Source of the DNA: JACPDI01 sp035463475
GTDB lineage: Bacteria; Acidobacteriota; Vicinamibacteria; Vicinamibacterales; 2-12-FULL-66-21
Length of the DNA: 64,000 nt
Direction: 5' to 3'
Assembly: GCA_035463475.1 (NCBI GenBank)
Contig: DATHTE010000087.1
Location: 74,935-138,934 of the forward strand
Part shown: positions 1 to 7,231 of the stretch, in pieces
How positions within the stretch are numbered: the stretch's first letter is position 1
How the letters are laid out: each line of letters opens with the position of its first letter
Program-made: the position numbers and the translations under genes
The notes under the pieces: generated by a model
What the model saw: the letters and a program-made list of their open reading frames with translations, nothing else
Told to the model about the DNA's origin: nothing
Databases searched by the model: none

Positions 1-423
1 TGGGCACATTACGTCGAGCAGATGATGGTGGATGCGGGCTTCGGGCGCAGCAACGGCGTGGTGCGCCTCGGCCAGCTCGCCGAGGCGCTGATTCGCCTCT
101 GCCGCATGGTGGTAGGCATCCGGCTCCATACCGAGGACATGTCCGTCGAGCAAGGGGTGCGATTCTTCCGCGACGAGGCCTACATGGAAGACGGCAGCGC
201 GCGGCGTGAAGCCGAGCGCGGCACGTTCGATCCGGCGTACGTCGTCTACTCGATCGGGAAGCTGATGCTGCTGAAGCTGCGGGACGAGTACCGCGCGCAG
301 CAGGGCGCGAAATTCTCGCTTCGCGGGTTCCATGATGCGTTGCTCGGCAACGGCACCGTGCCGTTCAGGCTGCACCGGCAGCTGCTGCTCGGCGCCGACG
401 ACCGGCTGCCCCTCATAGAGTGA
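1..423 (+). CDS. DUF885 family protein, C-terminal part (cut by window start)
   Basis: The reading frame is open from the first base and ends at 421-423, so only the last 140 residues are present. It begins WAHYVEQMM, which matches the 'EGWAHY.E.M' block that DUF885 proteins (exported, M32/carboxypeptidase-like predicted metallo-hydrolases) carry near their zinc-binding region. The rest (YSIGKLMLLKLRDEYR, then SLRGFHDALLGNGTVPFRLHR) is the usual DUF885 tail. Activity cannot be judged because the HExxH-like region lies outside the window. The FmdB-type gene follows after 13 bases and may be co-transcribed. Family call is confident; substrate is unknown. Confidence 0.85.
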   Translation, partial: WAHYVEQMMVDAGFGRSNGVVRLGQLAEALIRLCRMVVGIRLHTEDMSVEQGVRFFRDEAYMEDGSARREAERGTFDPAYVVYSIGKLMLLKLRDEYRAQQGAKFSLRGFHDALLGNGTVPFRLHRQLLLGADDRLPLIE

Positions 424-436
424 AGTAGGAAACCAC

Positions 437-730
437 ATGCCGCTGTACGAGTACGAGTGCGAAGCGTGCGGCCGCCGCTTCGAGGTGATCCAGAAATACT
501 CGGACCCGCCCGTCGAGCAGTGCACCACCTGTTCAGGGAAGGTCCGCAAACTGTTGTCATCGCCCGCGATCCAGTTCAAGGGGAGCGGGTGGTACGTGAC
601 GGACTACGCAAAGAAGGCGCCCGCTTCGTCGGGTGCCGCGGATTCGTCGAGTGCGTCCAAGTCGGATTCGTCAGGTGCCAAGCCGTCCGACAGCGGGGCC
701 GCGGGATCTTCCGAATCGAAAGGAAGCTGA
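437..730 (+). CDS. FmdB family zinc-ribbon protein
   Basis: A 97-residue protein. Residues 1-50 form a classic FmdB/CxxC zinc ribbon: MPLYEYECEACG, then CTTCSGKVRKLLS, giving two CxxC pairs that should bind one zinc. The tail from about residue 60 is a low-complexity Ser/Ala/Lys/Gly stretch, probably disordered and typical of this family in high-GC bacteria. FmdB proteins are small putative regulators; the name comes from the formamidase operon and the true role is unclear. It lies 13 bases after the DUF885 gene on the same strand, so the two are probably one transcript. No function is claimed beyond zinc binding. Confidence 0.85.
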   Translation: MPLYEYECEACGRRFEVIQKYSDPPVEQCTTCSGKVRKLLSSPAIQFKGSGWYVTDYAKKAPASSGAADSSSASKSDSSGAKPSDSGAAGSSESKGS

Positions 731-739
731 GACGTCAAG

Positions 740-825
740 GGATTACCCGATCCATCTACCCGACTACCCGATTGCCGTTTACCCGATCGTGCGATTACCC
801 GATTCCCCGATTGTCAATTACCGAT
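740..825. repeat. Degenerate short tandem repeat, unit around TTACCCGAT
   Basis: The gap between the convergent fmdB-type gene and galU is almost filled by about seven imperfect copies of a TTACCCGAT-like unit spaced 9-14 bases apart (TACCCGA at about 744, 757, 765, 780 and 796, followed by CCCCGAT and TACCGAT variants). It contains no reading frame and is less GC-rich than the flanking genes. Its role is unknown; a terminator substitute or slippage-derived repeat is possible. Confidence 0.7.
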
Positions 826-832
826 CGACACG

Positions 833-1747
833 TTACGCAATCGGTACTTCCCGCCCGCGCTTGGCGGTGGCGGCGTACTCGGCTTCGGCGGTCCGCAGGT
901 ACTCGCGAAAGGCGTCGGCGAGGTCCGGCCTCCGAAGGGCGAAGTACACGACGGCCTTGAGGAACCCGAGCTTGTTGCCCGTGTCGTGCCGTACGCCCAC
1001 GACCTCGCAAGCGTAGAGCGGGCGCGTCTGCAGCAGCCGCTTCAGGCCGTTGGTCAGCTGGATCTCCCCCGTGCGATCGGCGGCGGTCGCCTCGAGCGCG
1101 GGAAAGATGTCCGGCGTCAGGATGTACCGCCCGATGATGGCGAGGTCGGAAGGGGCCTCGTCCTTCGGCGGCTTCTCCACGAGATCGGTGATCCTGTAGA
1201 CGCCCTCCCGAGTGGGCTCGCAGGCGATCACGCCGTAGCTGCTGACGTCTTCGCGCGGGACGCGCTCGACGGCCAGCACCGGTCCGCCGACCTCTTCATA
1301 CACCTTGATCAGCTGTCGCAGGGCCGGAGGATCCGCGTCGATCACATCGTCGCCCAGGAGGACGGCGAACGGTTCGTTGCCGACCAGCGCCTTCGTCACG
1401 AGGACCGCGTGCCCCAGACCAAGGGGCTCTCCCTGGCGCACGTACGAGACGTTGATCAGGCTGGAGATTTTCCGGACTTCTTCGAGCTGCTCACGCTTCC
1501 CCCGCGATTCGAGGAAGGTCTCGAGCTCGACGGAGACGTCGAAATGATCCTCGATCGCGTTCTTGCCGCGCCCGGTGACGAGGATGATGTTGTCCACACC
1601 GGACGCGACGGCCTCCTCCACGCCGTACTGGATGATCGGCTTGTCCACCAGCGGCAGCATTTCCTTGGGCTGGGCCTTTGTCGCAGGCAGGAACCTGGTG
1701 CCCAGTCCCGCGACGGGAAAGACGGCCTTTCGAATCTTCTCAATCAC
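833..1747 (-). CDS. galU: UTP-glucose-1-phosphate uridylyltransferase
   Basis: Makes UDP-glucose from UTP and glucose-1-phosphate in the cytoplasm, feeding cell-envelope polysaccharide synthesis. The 304-residue product opens with IEKIRKAVFPVAGLGTRFLP, the nucleotidyltransferase G-rich loop (GxGTRxLP), then KEMLPLVDKPIIQY, the sugar-phosphate site block VTGRGKNAIEDHFD and the LLGDDV metal-binding region, all in GalU order and at GalU length. I chose GTG at 1747 because GGAG lies 8-9 bases upstream and the protein then starts as GalU proteins do; the longer frame to 1786 adds an unconserved leader. It is divergent from serS with a 66-base gap. Confidence 0.95.
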   Translation of the reverse strand: MIEKIRKAVFPVAGLGTRFLPATKAQPKEMLPLVDKPIIQYGVEEAVASGVDNIILVTGRGKNAIEDHFDVSVELETFLESRGKREQLEEVRKISSLINVSYVRQGEPLGLGHAVLVTKALVGNEPFAVLLGDDVIDADPPALRQLIKVYEEVGGPVLAVERVPREDVSSYGVIACEPTREGVYRITDLVEKPPKDEAPSDLAIIGRYILTPDIFPALEATAADRTGEIQLTNGLKRLLQTRPLYACEVVGVRHDTGNKLGFLKAVVYFALRRPDLADAFREYLRTAEAEYAATAKRGREVPIA

Positions 1748-1813
1748 GCTCAGACTCCGGTTGGCGCAGGCCGTCGGGGCCGGCACAAGTCGTTAGGATA
1801 TAGGATTTGAGCC

Positions 1814-3103
1814 ATGCTCGACCCCGCATTCGTGCGCGACCACCTCGATGTCGTCCGCTCCGCGCTCGAACGTCGCGGGCTGAAAGTGGACGCGGAGCTC
1901 TCGGCGATGTCGAAGCTGGACGTCCGGCGGCGGGCGCTGATCCCGAAGATCGAGGAGCTGCGACGGCAGCAAAACGCCTCCGGTGAGGAGGTTGCGCGCG
2001 CGCGACGCGAGGGGCGCGATCCCGGCGACATCTTTGCCGCCAGCAAGGCACGTGCCCAGCTCATCAAACAGCGCGAACTGGAACTCGATCAGATCGAGGC
2101 CGAGCGGCGCGATGTGCTCCTGACGCTGCCCAACCTTCCACACGAATCGGTGCCTCAAGGCACCGGCGCGGCGGACAACCGCGAGGTGCGGCGGCACGGT
2201 GATCCACCGTCGTTCCCGTTCACGCCGAAGGCACACTGGGACCTCGGCCCCGCCCTCGGCATCATCGATTTCGAGCGCGCCACAAAGATATCCGGCGCCC
2301 GCTTCTCCGTGCTGCTCGGCGCGGGCGCGCGACTCTCGCGCGCGCTGATCGAGTTCATGCTCGACCTCCACACGCGCGAGCACGGGTATACCGAGGTCGA
2401 ACCTCCGTTCCTGGTGAACGCGGCCGCGCTGACGGGTACCGGCAACCTGCCGAAATTCGAGGGAGACCTGTTCCGGATCGCGGGGGACTGGGATCTGTTC
2501 CTCATCCCCACCGCGGAGGTCCCTCTGACGAACCTGCATCGCGGAGAGATCCTCGACGGGCGCGAGCTGCCGATCCGGTACACGGCCTACACGCCGTGCT
2601 TCAGGAGCGAGGCGGGATCGTACGGCGCCGACGTGCGCGGTCTCATTCGGCAGCACCAGTTCGACAAGGTGGAGCTGGTGAAGTTCGCAACGCCGGCGCA
2701 GTCGTACGACGAGCTCGAGTCGCTGACCGCCAATGCCGAGGAAGTGCTCAAACGCCTGGGCCTCGCCTACCGCACCGTGGTTCTCTGCACCGGCGACATG
2801 GGTTTCGCCTCCGCCAAGACGTACGACATCGAAGTGTGGCTGCCAGGACAGAACGCCTATCGCGAGATTTCTTCGTGCAGCAACACGGAGGCGTTCCAGG
2901 CGCGTCGGGCGAACATCAAGTTCAGGCCCGACGGCAAGGGAAAGGCGGAGTTCGTTCACACGCTGAACGGCTCCGGCCTCGCCGTGGGGCGCACGCTCAT
3001 CGCCGTGCTCGAAAACGGCCAGCAGAAAGACGGCACGGTCGTGGTCCCTGAGGCGCTCCGTCCTTACATGCACGGGCTGGAGATCATCGAGCCCCGTCGA
3101 TAG
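1814..3103 (+). CDS. serS: Seryl-tRNA synthetase
   Basis: Charges tRNA-Ser (and tRNA-Sec where present) with serine. At 429 residues it is the normal bacterial length. The N-terminal tRNA-binding coiled coil (residues about 25-110, beginning MLDPAFVRDHLDVVRSALER) is followed by the class II core: motif 2 (CFRSEAGSYGADVRGLIRQHQFDKVE) and motif 3 (LNGSGLAVGRTLIAVLEN) are intact, ending with the family's VPEALRPYM tail. It is divergent from galU. A tRNA-Ser gene lies 3.3 kb downstream but is not obviously linked. The call is secure. Confidence 0.98.
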   Translation: MLDPAFVRDHLDVVRSALERRGLKVDAELSAMSKLDVRRRALIPKIEELRRQQNASGEEVARARREGRDPGDIFAASKARAQLIKQRELELDQIEAERRDVLLTLPNLPHESVPQGTGAADNREVRRHGDPPSFPFTPKAHWDLGPALGIIDFERATKISGARFSVLLGAGARLSRALIEFMLDLHTREHGYTEVEPPFLVNAAALTGTGNLPKFEGDLFRIAGDWDLFLIPTAEVPLTNLHRGEILDGRELPIRYTAYTPCFRSEAGSYGADVRGLIRQHQFDKVELVKFATPAQSYDELESLTANAEEVLKRLGLAYRTVVLCTGDMGFASAKTYDIEVWLPGQNAYREISSCSNTEAFQARRANIKFRPDGKGKAEFVHTLNGSGLAVGRTLIAVLENGQQKDGTVVVPEALRPYMHGLEIIEPRR

Positions 3104-3171
3104 CCATTCGAGTATACGGACCTGCTCCTCCCGGCTCGGGTGTTGCACCGAGGTCAAGGAGGAGGTCTGCA

Positions 3172-3822
3172 GTGAAACTGAAAATGATGGGGTGCTCGAC
3201 CGCGCTCGTGGCGATGTTCGCCGTGTCGGGTTGCGCCACCATGGATCAACAGGCGGACGACCGGCCGGTCGGCACGGCTGGAACGACCGCGCCGACCGAA
3301 CCCACACAGGTCACCGGGGCGGACCCGGGCGAGATACCGGTGGGTCAGGAGATCGACGTCCGCCTGGGCGAAACGCTCAGCTCGGGGACGGCGACCGCGG
3401 AGCAGCGTTTCCAGGCGACCACCGTGGTGGATATCAAGCAGGGTGATCGCGTGCTCGTGCCGTCAGGCTCGGTCGTCCGCGGGATCGTGAGCCAGGTGAA
3501 TCCCGCTGGCAGGGTCGATCGGAGCGGCAGCATGAGGCTGGCGTTCGACGCGATCGTCATCAGGGGCCGCGAGTACCCGATGAGGGCGATGGCCACGCAG
3601 GCGTTCGAGAGCCAGGGCATCCGCGAAGAAGCGGCCACGGTCGGCACCGCGGGCGCTGTCGGCGCCGTCGTTGGCGGCATCCTCGGCGGCCTCAAGGGCG
3701 CCTTGCTCGGCGCGGTGGTGGGCAGCGGCGGCGTGATTGCCGCCACCGAAGGCAAGAACGTGGAGCTCCCCGCCGGCACGATCATCCGGGTCAGGCTGGA
3801 CACGCCGGTGCAGGTCCGCTGA
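3172..3822 (+). CDS. Glycine-zipper lipoprotein of unknown function
   Basis: A 216-residue predicted lipoprotein. The N-terminus (MKLKMMGCSTALVAMFAVSGC) has a signal peptide with a lipobox ending in VSGC, so it should be anchored in a membrane after cleavage at Cys21. The C-terminal third has a glycine zipper (GAVGAVVGGILGGLKGALLGAVVGSGG) of the kind that packs in or against membranes, between beta-rich segments (IPVGQEIDVRLGETLSS and ELPAGTIIRVRLDTPVQVR) that look like a duplicated motif. The start is GTG at 3172 with AAGGAGGAGG seven bases upstream. A strong hairpin follows the stop. No catalytic motif was seen. Confidence 0.8.
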   Translation: MKLKMMGCSTALVAMFAVSGCATMDQQADDRPVGTAGTTAPTEPTQVTGADPGEIPVGQEIDVRLGETLSSGTATAEQRFQATTVVDIKQGDRVLVPSGSVVRGIVSQVNPAGRVDRSGSMRLAFDAIVIRGREYPMRAMATQAFESQGIREEAATVGTAGAVGAVVGGILGGLKGALLGAVVGSGGVIAATEGKNVELPAGTIIRVRLDTPVQVR

Positions 3823-3842
3823 GCGAGCGTCGGGCACGGAGC

Positions 3843-3876
3843 GACGCGGGGGCGAACCATCGGGTTCCCCCGCGTC
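3843..3876. terminator. Bidirectional hairpin between convergent genes
   Basis: GACGCGGGGG (3843-3852) pairs perfectly with CCCCCGCGTC (3867-3876), and inner AACC/GGTT bases can extend the stem. It sits in the 69-base gap between two convergent genes and could end both transcripts. There is no T-tract, so Rho-independent activity is not certain. Confidence 0.6.
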
Positions 3877-3891
3877 ATCCCCGAACCCGCG

Positions 3892-6294
3892 TCACGACGT
3901 CGCGTCGAGCGAGACGCCGTCGAGCAACCGCATGGCTTCCGCTTCGAGCGCCAGCATCTTCTGTTCGAGCTGCGCGATCTCGCGCCGAAGCACTTCGAGC
4001 CGATCCTCGTGCGCGCTCATCTGGCGCATGTAACGATCGATGAGGCCGCGGCTGCTGCGTGTCGACCCCAGCGCGCGGATGTTCTCGCGCAGGCGGGCTT
4101 GATCCTGTTCGATCGCACGGATCCCGTTCCTCCGCTGTTCGATCTCGTGCCCGAGCTGCTCGATCTCGGCACGCTTGGCGAGCACGGGTTTCAGCGCGCG
4201 CTCGACGTCCTCGGCGGCGAGCCCTCCACGCACGAGCACCCGCAGGAAGTCGTCGGTCACGTGGCCGACGGTGTACTGTGTCTCCTCCGGCCTGACGTCC
4301 GTCGCGGTGACCACCGCGCTCTTGTGCGGCTCCACCTCGATCTTCAGGCGGGACACGCCGGCGGCGCTTTCGGTCGCCGGAACACTCGCGGTCGTGCGCC
4401 AGCCCGCGCGCGCCGGGTGCTCGAGCACGACAACGCGCGGATCAGGGTTCTCGTTGCGGACGGTGTAGCTCCAACGCTCGCGCGTTTCGCGCTGCACCAG
4501 GAGCACGCCGTGCTGCGATCGCACGCGGAAGATCCGCGCCGGCTGCGGGTCCTGCTTCGCCTCGACGGTCACGGCGGCATCGGCTGCGTACGACAGGAGC
4601 CGCCGCTCGCCGGGCTTGATCGTCTCCAGCAGACCCTCGCCCGCGAACGCGCCGTCTTCGACCACGCTGAATGTGCCGGCGTCGAGCGTGAGCGGGCTGC
4701 TGTTGGTCATCCAGACGGCGCGCACCGCGCGGCCGCCGCGAGGCGACCAGAGGGTCACCTTCTCGGCCTCGACATCGGCGCGCGCGATCGGCACGAGCGC
4801 CGACTCGTTCCGGCGGACCGTGATGGGCTCCTTGATCCGGTACTCGAACGCGTCGCCGAGCTGTTGCGCCGCGGCGGCCGCTTCGATGCCAGCTCTCGCG
4901 TCGGCGACTGCGTCCGGAGAGGGCGGGGGCGCCGCCTCCGGAAGGCCGCCCACGACGCCACCAACGACGCCACCCCCGGTGCCACCCCCGACGCCGCCAA
5001 CCCGTTCTTCGAGCCCGCGCGGCTGGGCGCGCTGGCGCGGTCGGGCGGGGGCCGCCGCAGCCGATCCCCCGCCCGTGACCGCGACCGATTCAGTCACGGC
5101 GCCCGGCCAGAGCTGCACGTCGTGCACGGTCTCCGCGCCCCGCGAGACGCCGGCCAGCAACGAGCGCCCCGCGAAACCCGCCAGCGAGACATGCAGGCGA
5201 TATGTGCCCTCGGCGAGCGGCGAAAAGACGTAACCCCCGTCCGCGCCGGTCACGCTCCTGAACACTTCCTCGCCACGATCGTTCAACAGTCTCACGGTGG
5301 CGCCGGGAAGCGCGGCGCCTGACGGATCCGTGACATGGCCGCGGACGCCGGCGCCCCCTTCCCTGAGCGCGCCCTGATGCGTCTGAGGTGTGAGCAGCGC
5401 CGAGGTAGGGAGCGGAACGACCGGGCGCCGGGTGTAGACAGGCTGCGAGACGCGCTGGACGAACGACTGGGGCGCGCCCGCGACCAGCGACAGCTCGACG
5501 CCGTTCCAGTCTTCGCCGACGGTGTTGTCCACGATCGCCCAGCCCTGCAGCAGCGGCTTGCGATTGCGCCCCGAGTCGAGCACCAGGCGGTAGTTCACCT
5601 TCCAGACCGGCACCTCGCTGATGTAGCTGACGAGCAACTGGCGACGGCCGGTCCCCTCGCTCGCGACCGTCATGCGGCGCACGTCCCGTTCCCTCGCCGA
5701 TCCGACGATGCGCAGGTACTCTTCGAGCTCGCGGCGGAGGTCCGTCTCGCCGAGCGTGACCACCACCGAGGGCGTCAGCTCGGAGGAGCGCAGTTCGCCA
5801 GCGTCGGTCGCGAGCACGAGAAGCGTGTACTCCTCCGGCCGGTTGTCACGCACGCGCGTCATGCGGTCGAGGCTCACGAGCCGGCCGGTCGCCGCGCCGG
5901 CGGCGTTCCGCACCGACACGCGTGCGCCCCTCAGCGACACCAGCAGTTCGTGCAGCGACGTCGCCTCGCCAAGCGGGAGCCGCAGGGCCCGCAGGCGCTC
6001 TGAGATTGGCGCGACCGAGTTGAATCGGATCCCCGTCACGCGGCCGCTTCCCAGGTCCACCGCCGTCAGCGACTTCAGCGCGTCGTCGAGCTGGTTGCTG
6101 GTGAAGCTGATCGTGACCTCGTCGCTGCCGGTAATTTCGCCGACGTGCTCGAAGTAACCGATCCCGGCTTTGTAGAGAACGACGCGTTTGACGGGGAGCG
6201 GGTCGGACGTGCGGCCCGGTGGAGCCTGCTGTGCACGCGTTTGCGCGGACAGCAGGACGAAGCAGATCAACAGACCGGCGGCGCTCGGTCGCAT
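3892..6294 (-). CDS. Exported DUF4139 protein with an inserted carboxypeptidase-regulatory-like domain
   Basis: An 800-residue exported protein. It starts at ATG 6294 with AGGAGG just upstream and a signal peptide (MRPSAAGLLICFVLLSAQTRAQ). The N-terminal half contains KRVVLYKAGIGYFEHVG and later NYRLVLDSGRNRKPLLQGWA followed by VDNTVGEDWNGVELSL, the signature of DUF4139. A carboxypeptidase-regulatory-like fold (GHVTDPSGAALPGATVRLL through YRLHVSLAGFA) interrupts the middle, followed by an Ala/Pro/Gly-rich linker. The last about 110 residues are a predicted coiled coil (repeated IEQLGHEIEQRR-type heptads). DUF4139 proteins are related to the MuiA family; the molecular role is not known. Readable frame continues upstream to 6597 but overlaps tRNA-Ser and is not coding. 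Confidence 0.85.
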   Translation of the reverse strand: MRPSAAGLLICFVLLSAQTRAQQAPPGRTSDPLPVKRVVLYKAGIGYFEHVGEITGSDEVTISFTSNQLDDALKSLTAVDLGSGRVTGIRFNSVAPISERLRALRLPLGEATSLHELLVSLRGARVSVRNAAGAATGRLVSLDRMTRVRDNRPEEYTLLVLATDAGELRSSELTPSVVVTLGETDLRRELEEYLRIVGSARERDVRRMTVASEGTGRRQLLVSYISEVPVWKVNYRLVLDSGRNRKPLLQGWAIVDNTVGEDWNGVELSLVAGAPQSFVQRVSQPVYTRRPVVPLPTSALLTPQTHQGALREGGAGVRGHVTDPSGAALPGATVRLLNDRGEEVFRSVTGADGGYVFSPLAEGTYRLHVSLAGFAGRSLLAGVSRGAETVHDVQLWPGAVTESVAVTGGGSAAAAPARPRQRAQPRGLEERVGGVGGGTGGGVVGGVVGGLPEAAPPPSPDAVADARAGIEAAAAAQQLGDAFEYRIKEPITVRRNESALVPIARADVEAEKVTLWSPRGGRAVRAVWMTNSSPLTLDAGTFSVVEDGAFAGEGLLETIKPGERRLLSYAADAAVTVEAKQDPQPARIFRVRSQHGVLLVQRETRERWSYTVRNENPDPRVVVLEHPARAGWRTTASVPATESAAGVSRLKIEVEPHKSAVVTATDVRPEETQYTVGHVTDDFLRVLVRGGLAAEDVERALKPVLAKRAEIEQLGHEIEQRRNGIRAIEQDQARLRENIRALGSTRSSRGLIDRYMRQMSAHEDRLEVLRREIAQLEQKMLALEAEAMRLLDGVSLDATS

Positions 6295-6369
6295 GGTGGC
6301 CTCCTGGTATTCTGCTAAGGGGCGGTGACGATAGTTTAGACGCCGGAATGCGATAATTGAACGTCGATC

Positions 6370-6458
6370 GGAGAGGTGGCCGAGCGGTCTATGGCGGTGG
6401 TCTTGAAAACCACTGTGCCCAAAAGGCACCGGGGGTTCGAATCCCTCCCTCTCCGCCA
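6370..6458 (+). tRNA. tRNA-Ser (anticodon UGA)
   Basis: The acceptor stem GGAGAGG (6370-6376) pairs with CCTCTCC (6448-6454), followed by discriminator G and an encoded CCA (6456-6458). The anticodon stem-loop GTGGT-CTTGAAA-ACCAC gives anticodon TGA, and the T-loop GGTTCGAATCC is canonical. The long extra arm (about 15 bases) is the class II feature expected for serine. No integrase or direct repeat of the 3' end was seen, so there is no sign that it serves as an attachment site. Confidence 0.97.
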
Positions 6459-6677
6459 GCCTTCGCGCGCGTTCTGCACGAGCTGCGGTTGCTGCGTTTC
6501 GAAATCTGCACGAGCCCGACAGAGTGAACGCTGCCCCCTTCCTCGGCTGCGCGACGACGGTCGCGGATCCCCCTATAGGACAACAAACGACAGACAAGTA
6601 GGACGCTCAGGCATCGTCTTCACCGGCCGGTGTTCCCAGATGATGATCCAGAGTACCGGGTGAGATAACCTGCAGGC

Positions 6678-7199
6678 GTGGCCGTCGACCGAGTGAAAGT
6701 CCTCGTCTCCTCCTGTCTCCTCGGCGAGAAAGTCCGCTACCACGGCGGCGATGCGGCGCTCGACCATCCCGTCCTCGAGCGCTGGCGACGCGAAGGGCGC
6801 ATCGTGCCGGTGTGCCCGGAAGTCGGGGGCGGGCTCCCGACGCCACGTCCGCCGGCGGAGATCCAGGGAGGCGGCGGCGCCGACGTTCTGAGCCAGGCCG
6901 CGTTCGTCCGCCGGCGCGATGGCGTCGATGTCACCGATCAGTTCCGGCGCGGCGCGGAGGCCGCGGTTGCGCTCGCGCGCGAGCACGGCATCAGCGTCGC
7001 CGTGCTGAAGGACCTCAGCCCGTCGTGCGGCACGACGACGCTCTACGACGGCAGCTTCTCGGGCGGCCACGTGGCGGGGCAGGGGGTGACCGCCGCGGCG
7101 CTCCAACAGGCGGGTGTCCGGGTGTTCAGCGAACGGGAGCTCGACAAGGCGGACGAGGCGCTTTCGGAGGGACCGCAGCCTCGACCGCACCGGACCTGA
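6678..7199 (+). CDS. DUF523 family protein
   Basis: A 173-residue cytoplasmic protein of the DUF523 family, recognised by VLVSSCLLGEKVRYHGG at the start, CPEVGGGLPTPRPPAEIQGG, and the conserved LKDLSPSCGTTTLYDGSFSG block. The conserved cysteines (CLLG, CPEV and SPSCG) suggest a metal- or Fe-S-binding site, which is known only from family conservation. The start is GTG at 6678; no strong Shine-Dalgarno is visible. The APC permease begins 32 bases downstream on the same strand, so the two are likely co-transcribed. Function is unknown. Confidence 0.85.
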   Translation: MAVDRVKVLVSSCLLGEKVRYHGGDAALDHPVLERWRREGRIVPVCPEVGGGLPTPRPPAEIQGGGGADVLSQAAFVRRRDGVDVTDQFRRGAEAAVALAREHGISVAVLKDLSPSCGTTTLYDGSFSGGHVAGQGVTAAALQQAGVRVFSERELDKADEALSEGPQPRPHRT

Positions 7200-7231
7200 A
7201 AGCCGCGTATCTTGCTAGACTGTTCGTTTTC

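Noticed and set aside
4009..5322. 437-residue open frame on the plus strand
   Set aside because: Shadow of the DUF4139 gene; no signal peptide, motif or plausible ribosome site.
6370..6458. tRNA-Ser as an integration site of a mobile island
   Set aside because: No integrase, no repeated 3' tRNA end and normal housekeeping-type genes on both sides.
6812..7231. N-terminal extension of the APC permease frame
   Set aside because: The extension lies inside the DUF523 gene in another frame and is Arg-rich with no transporter similarity; ATG 7232 matches family starts.
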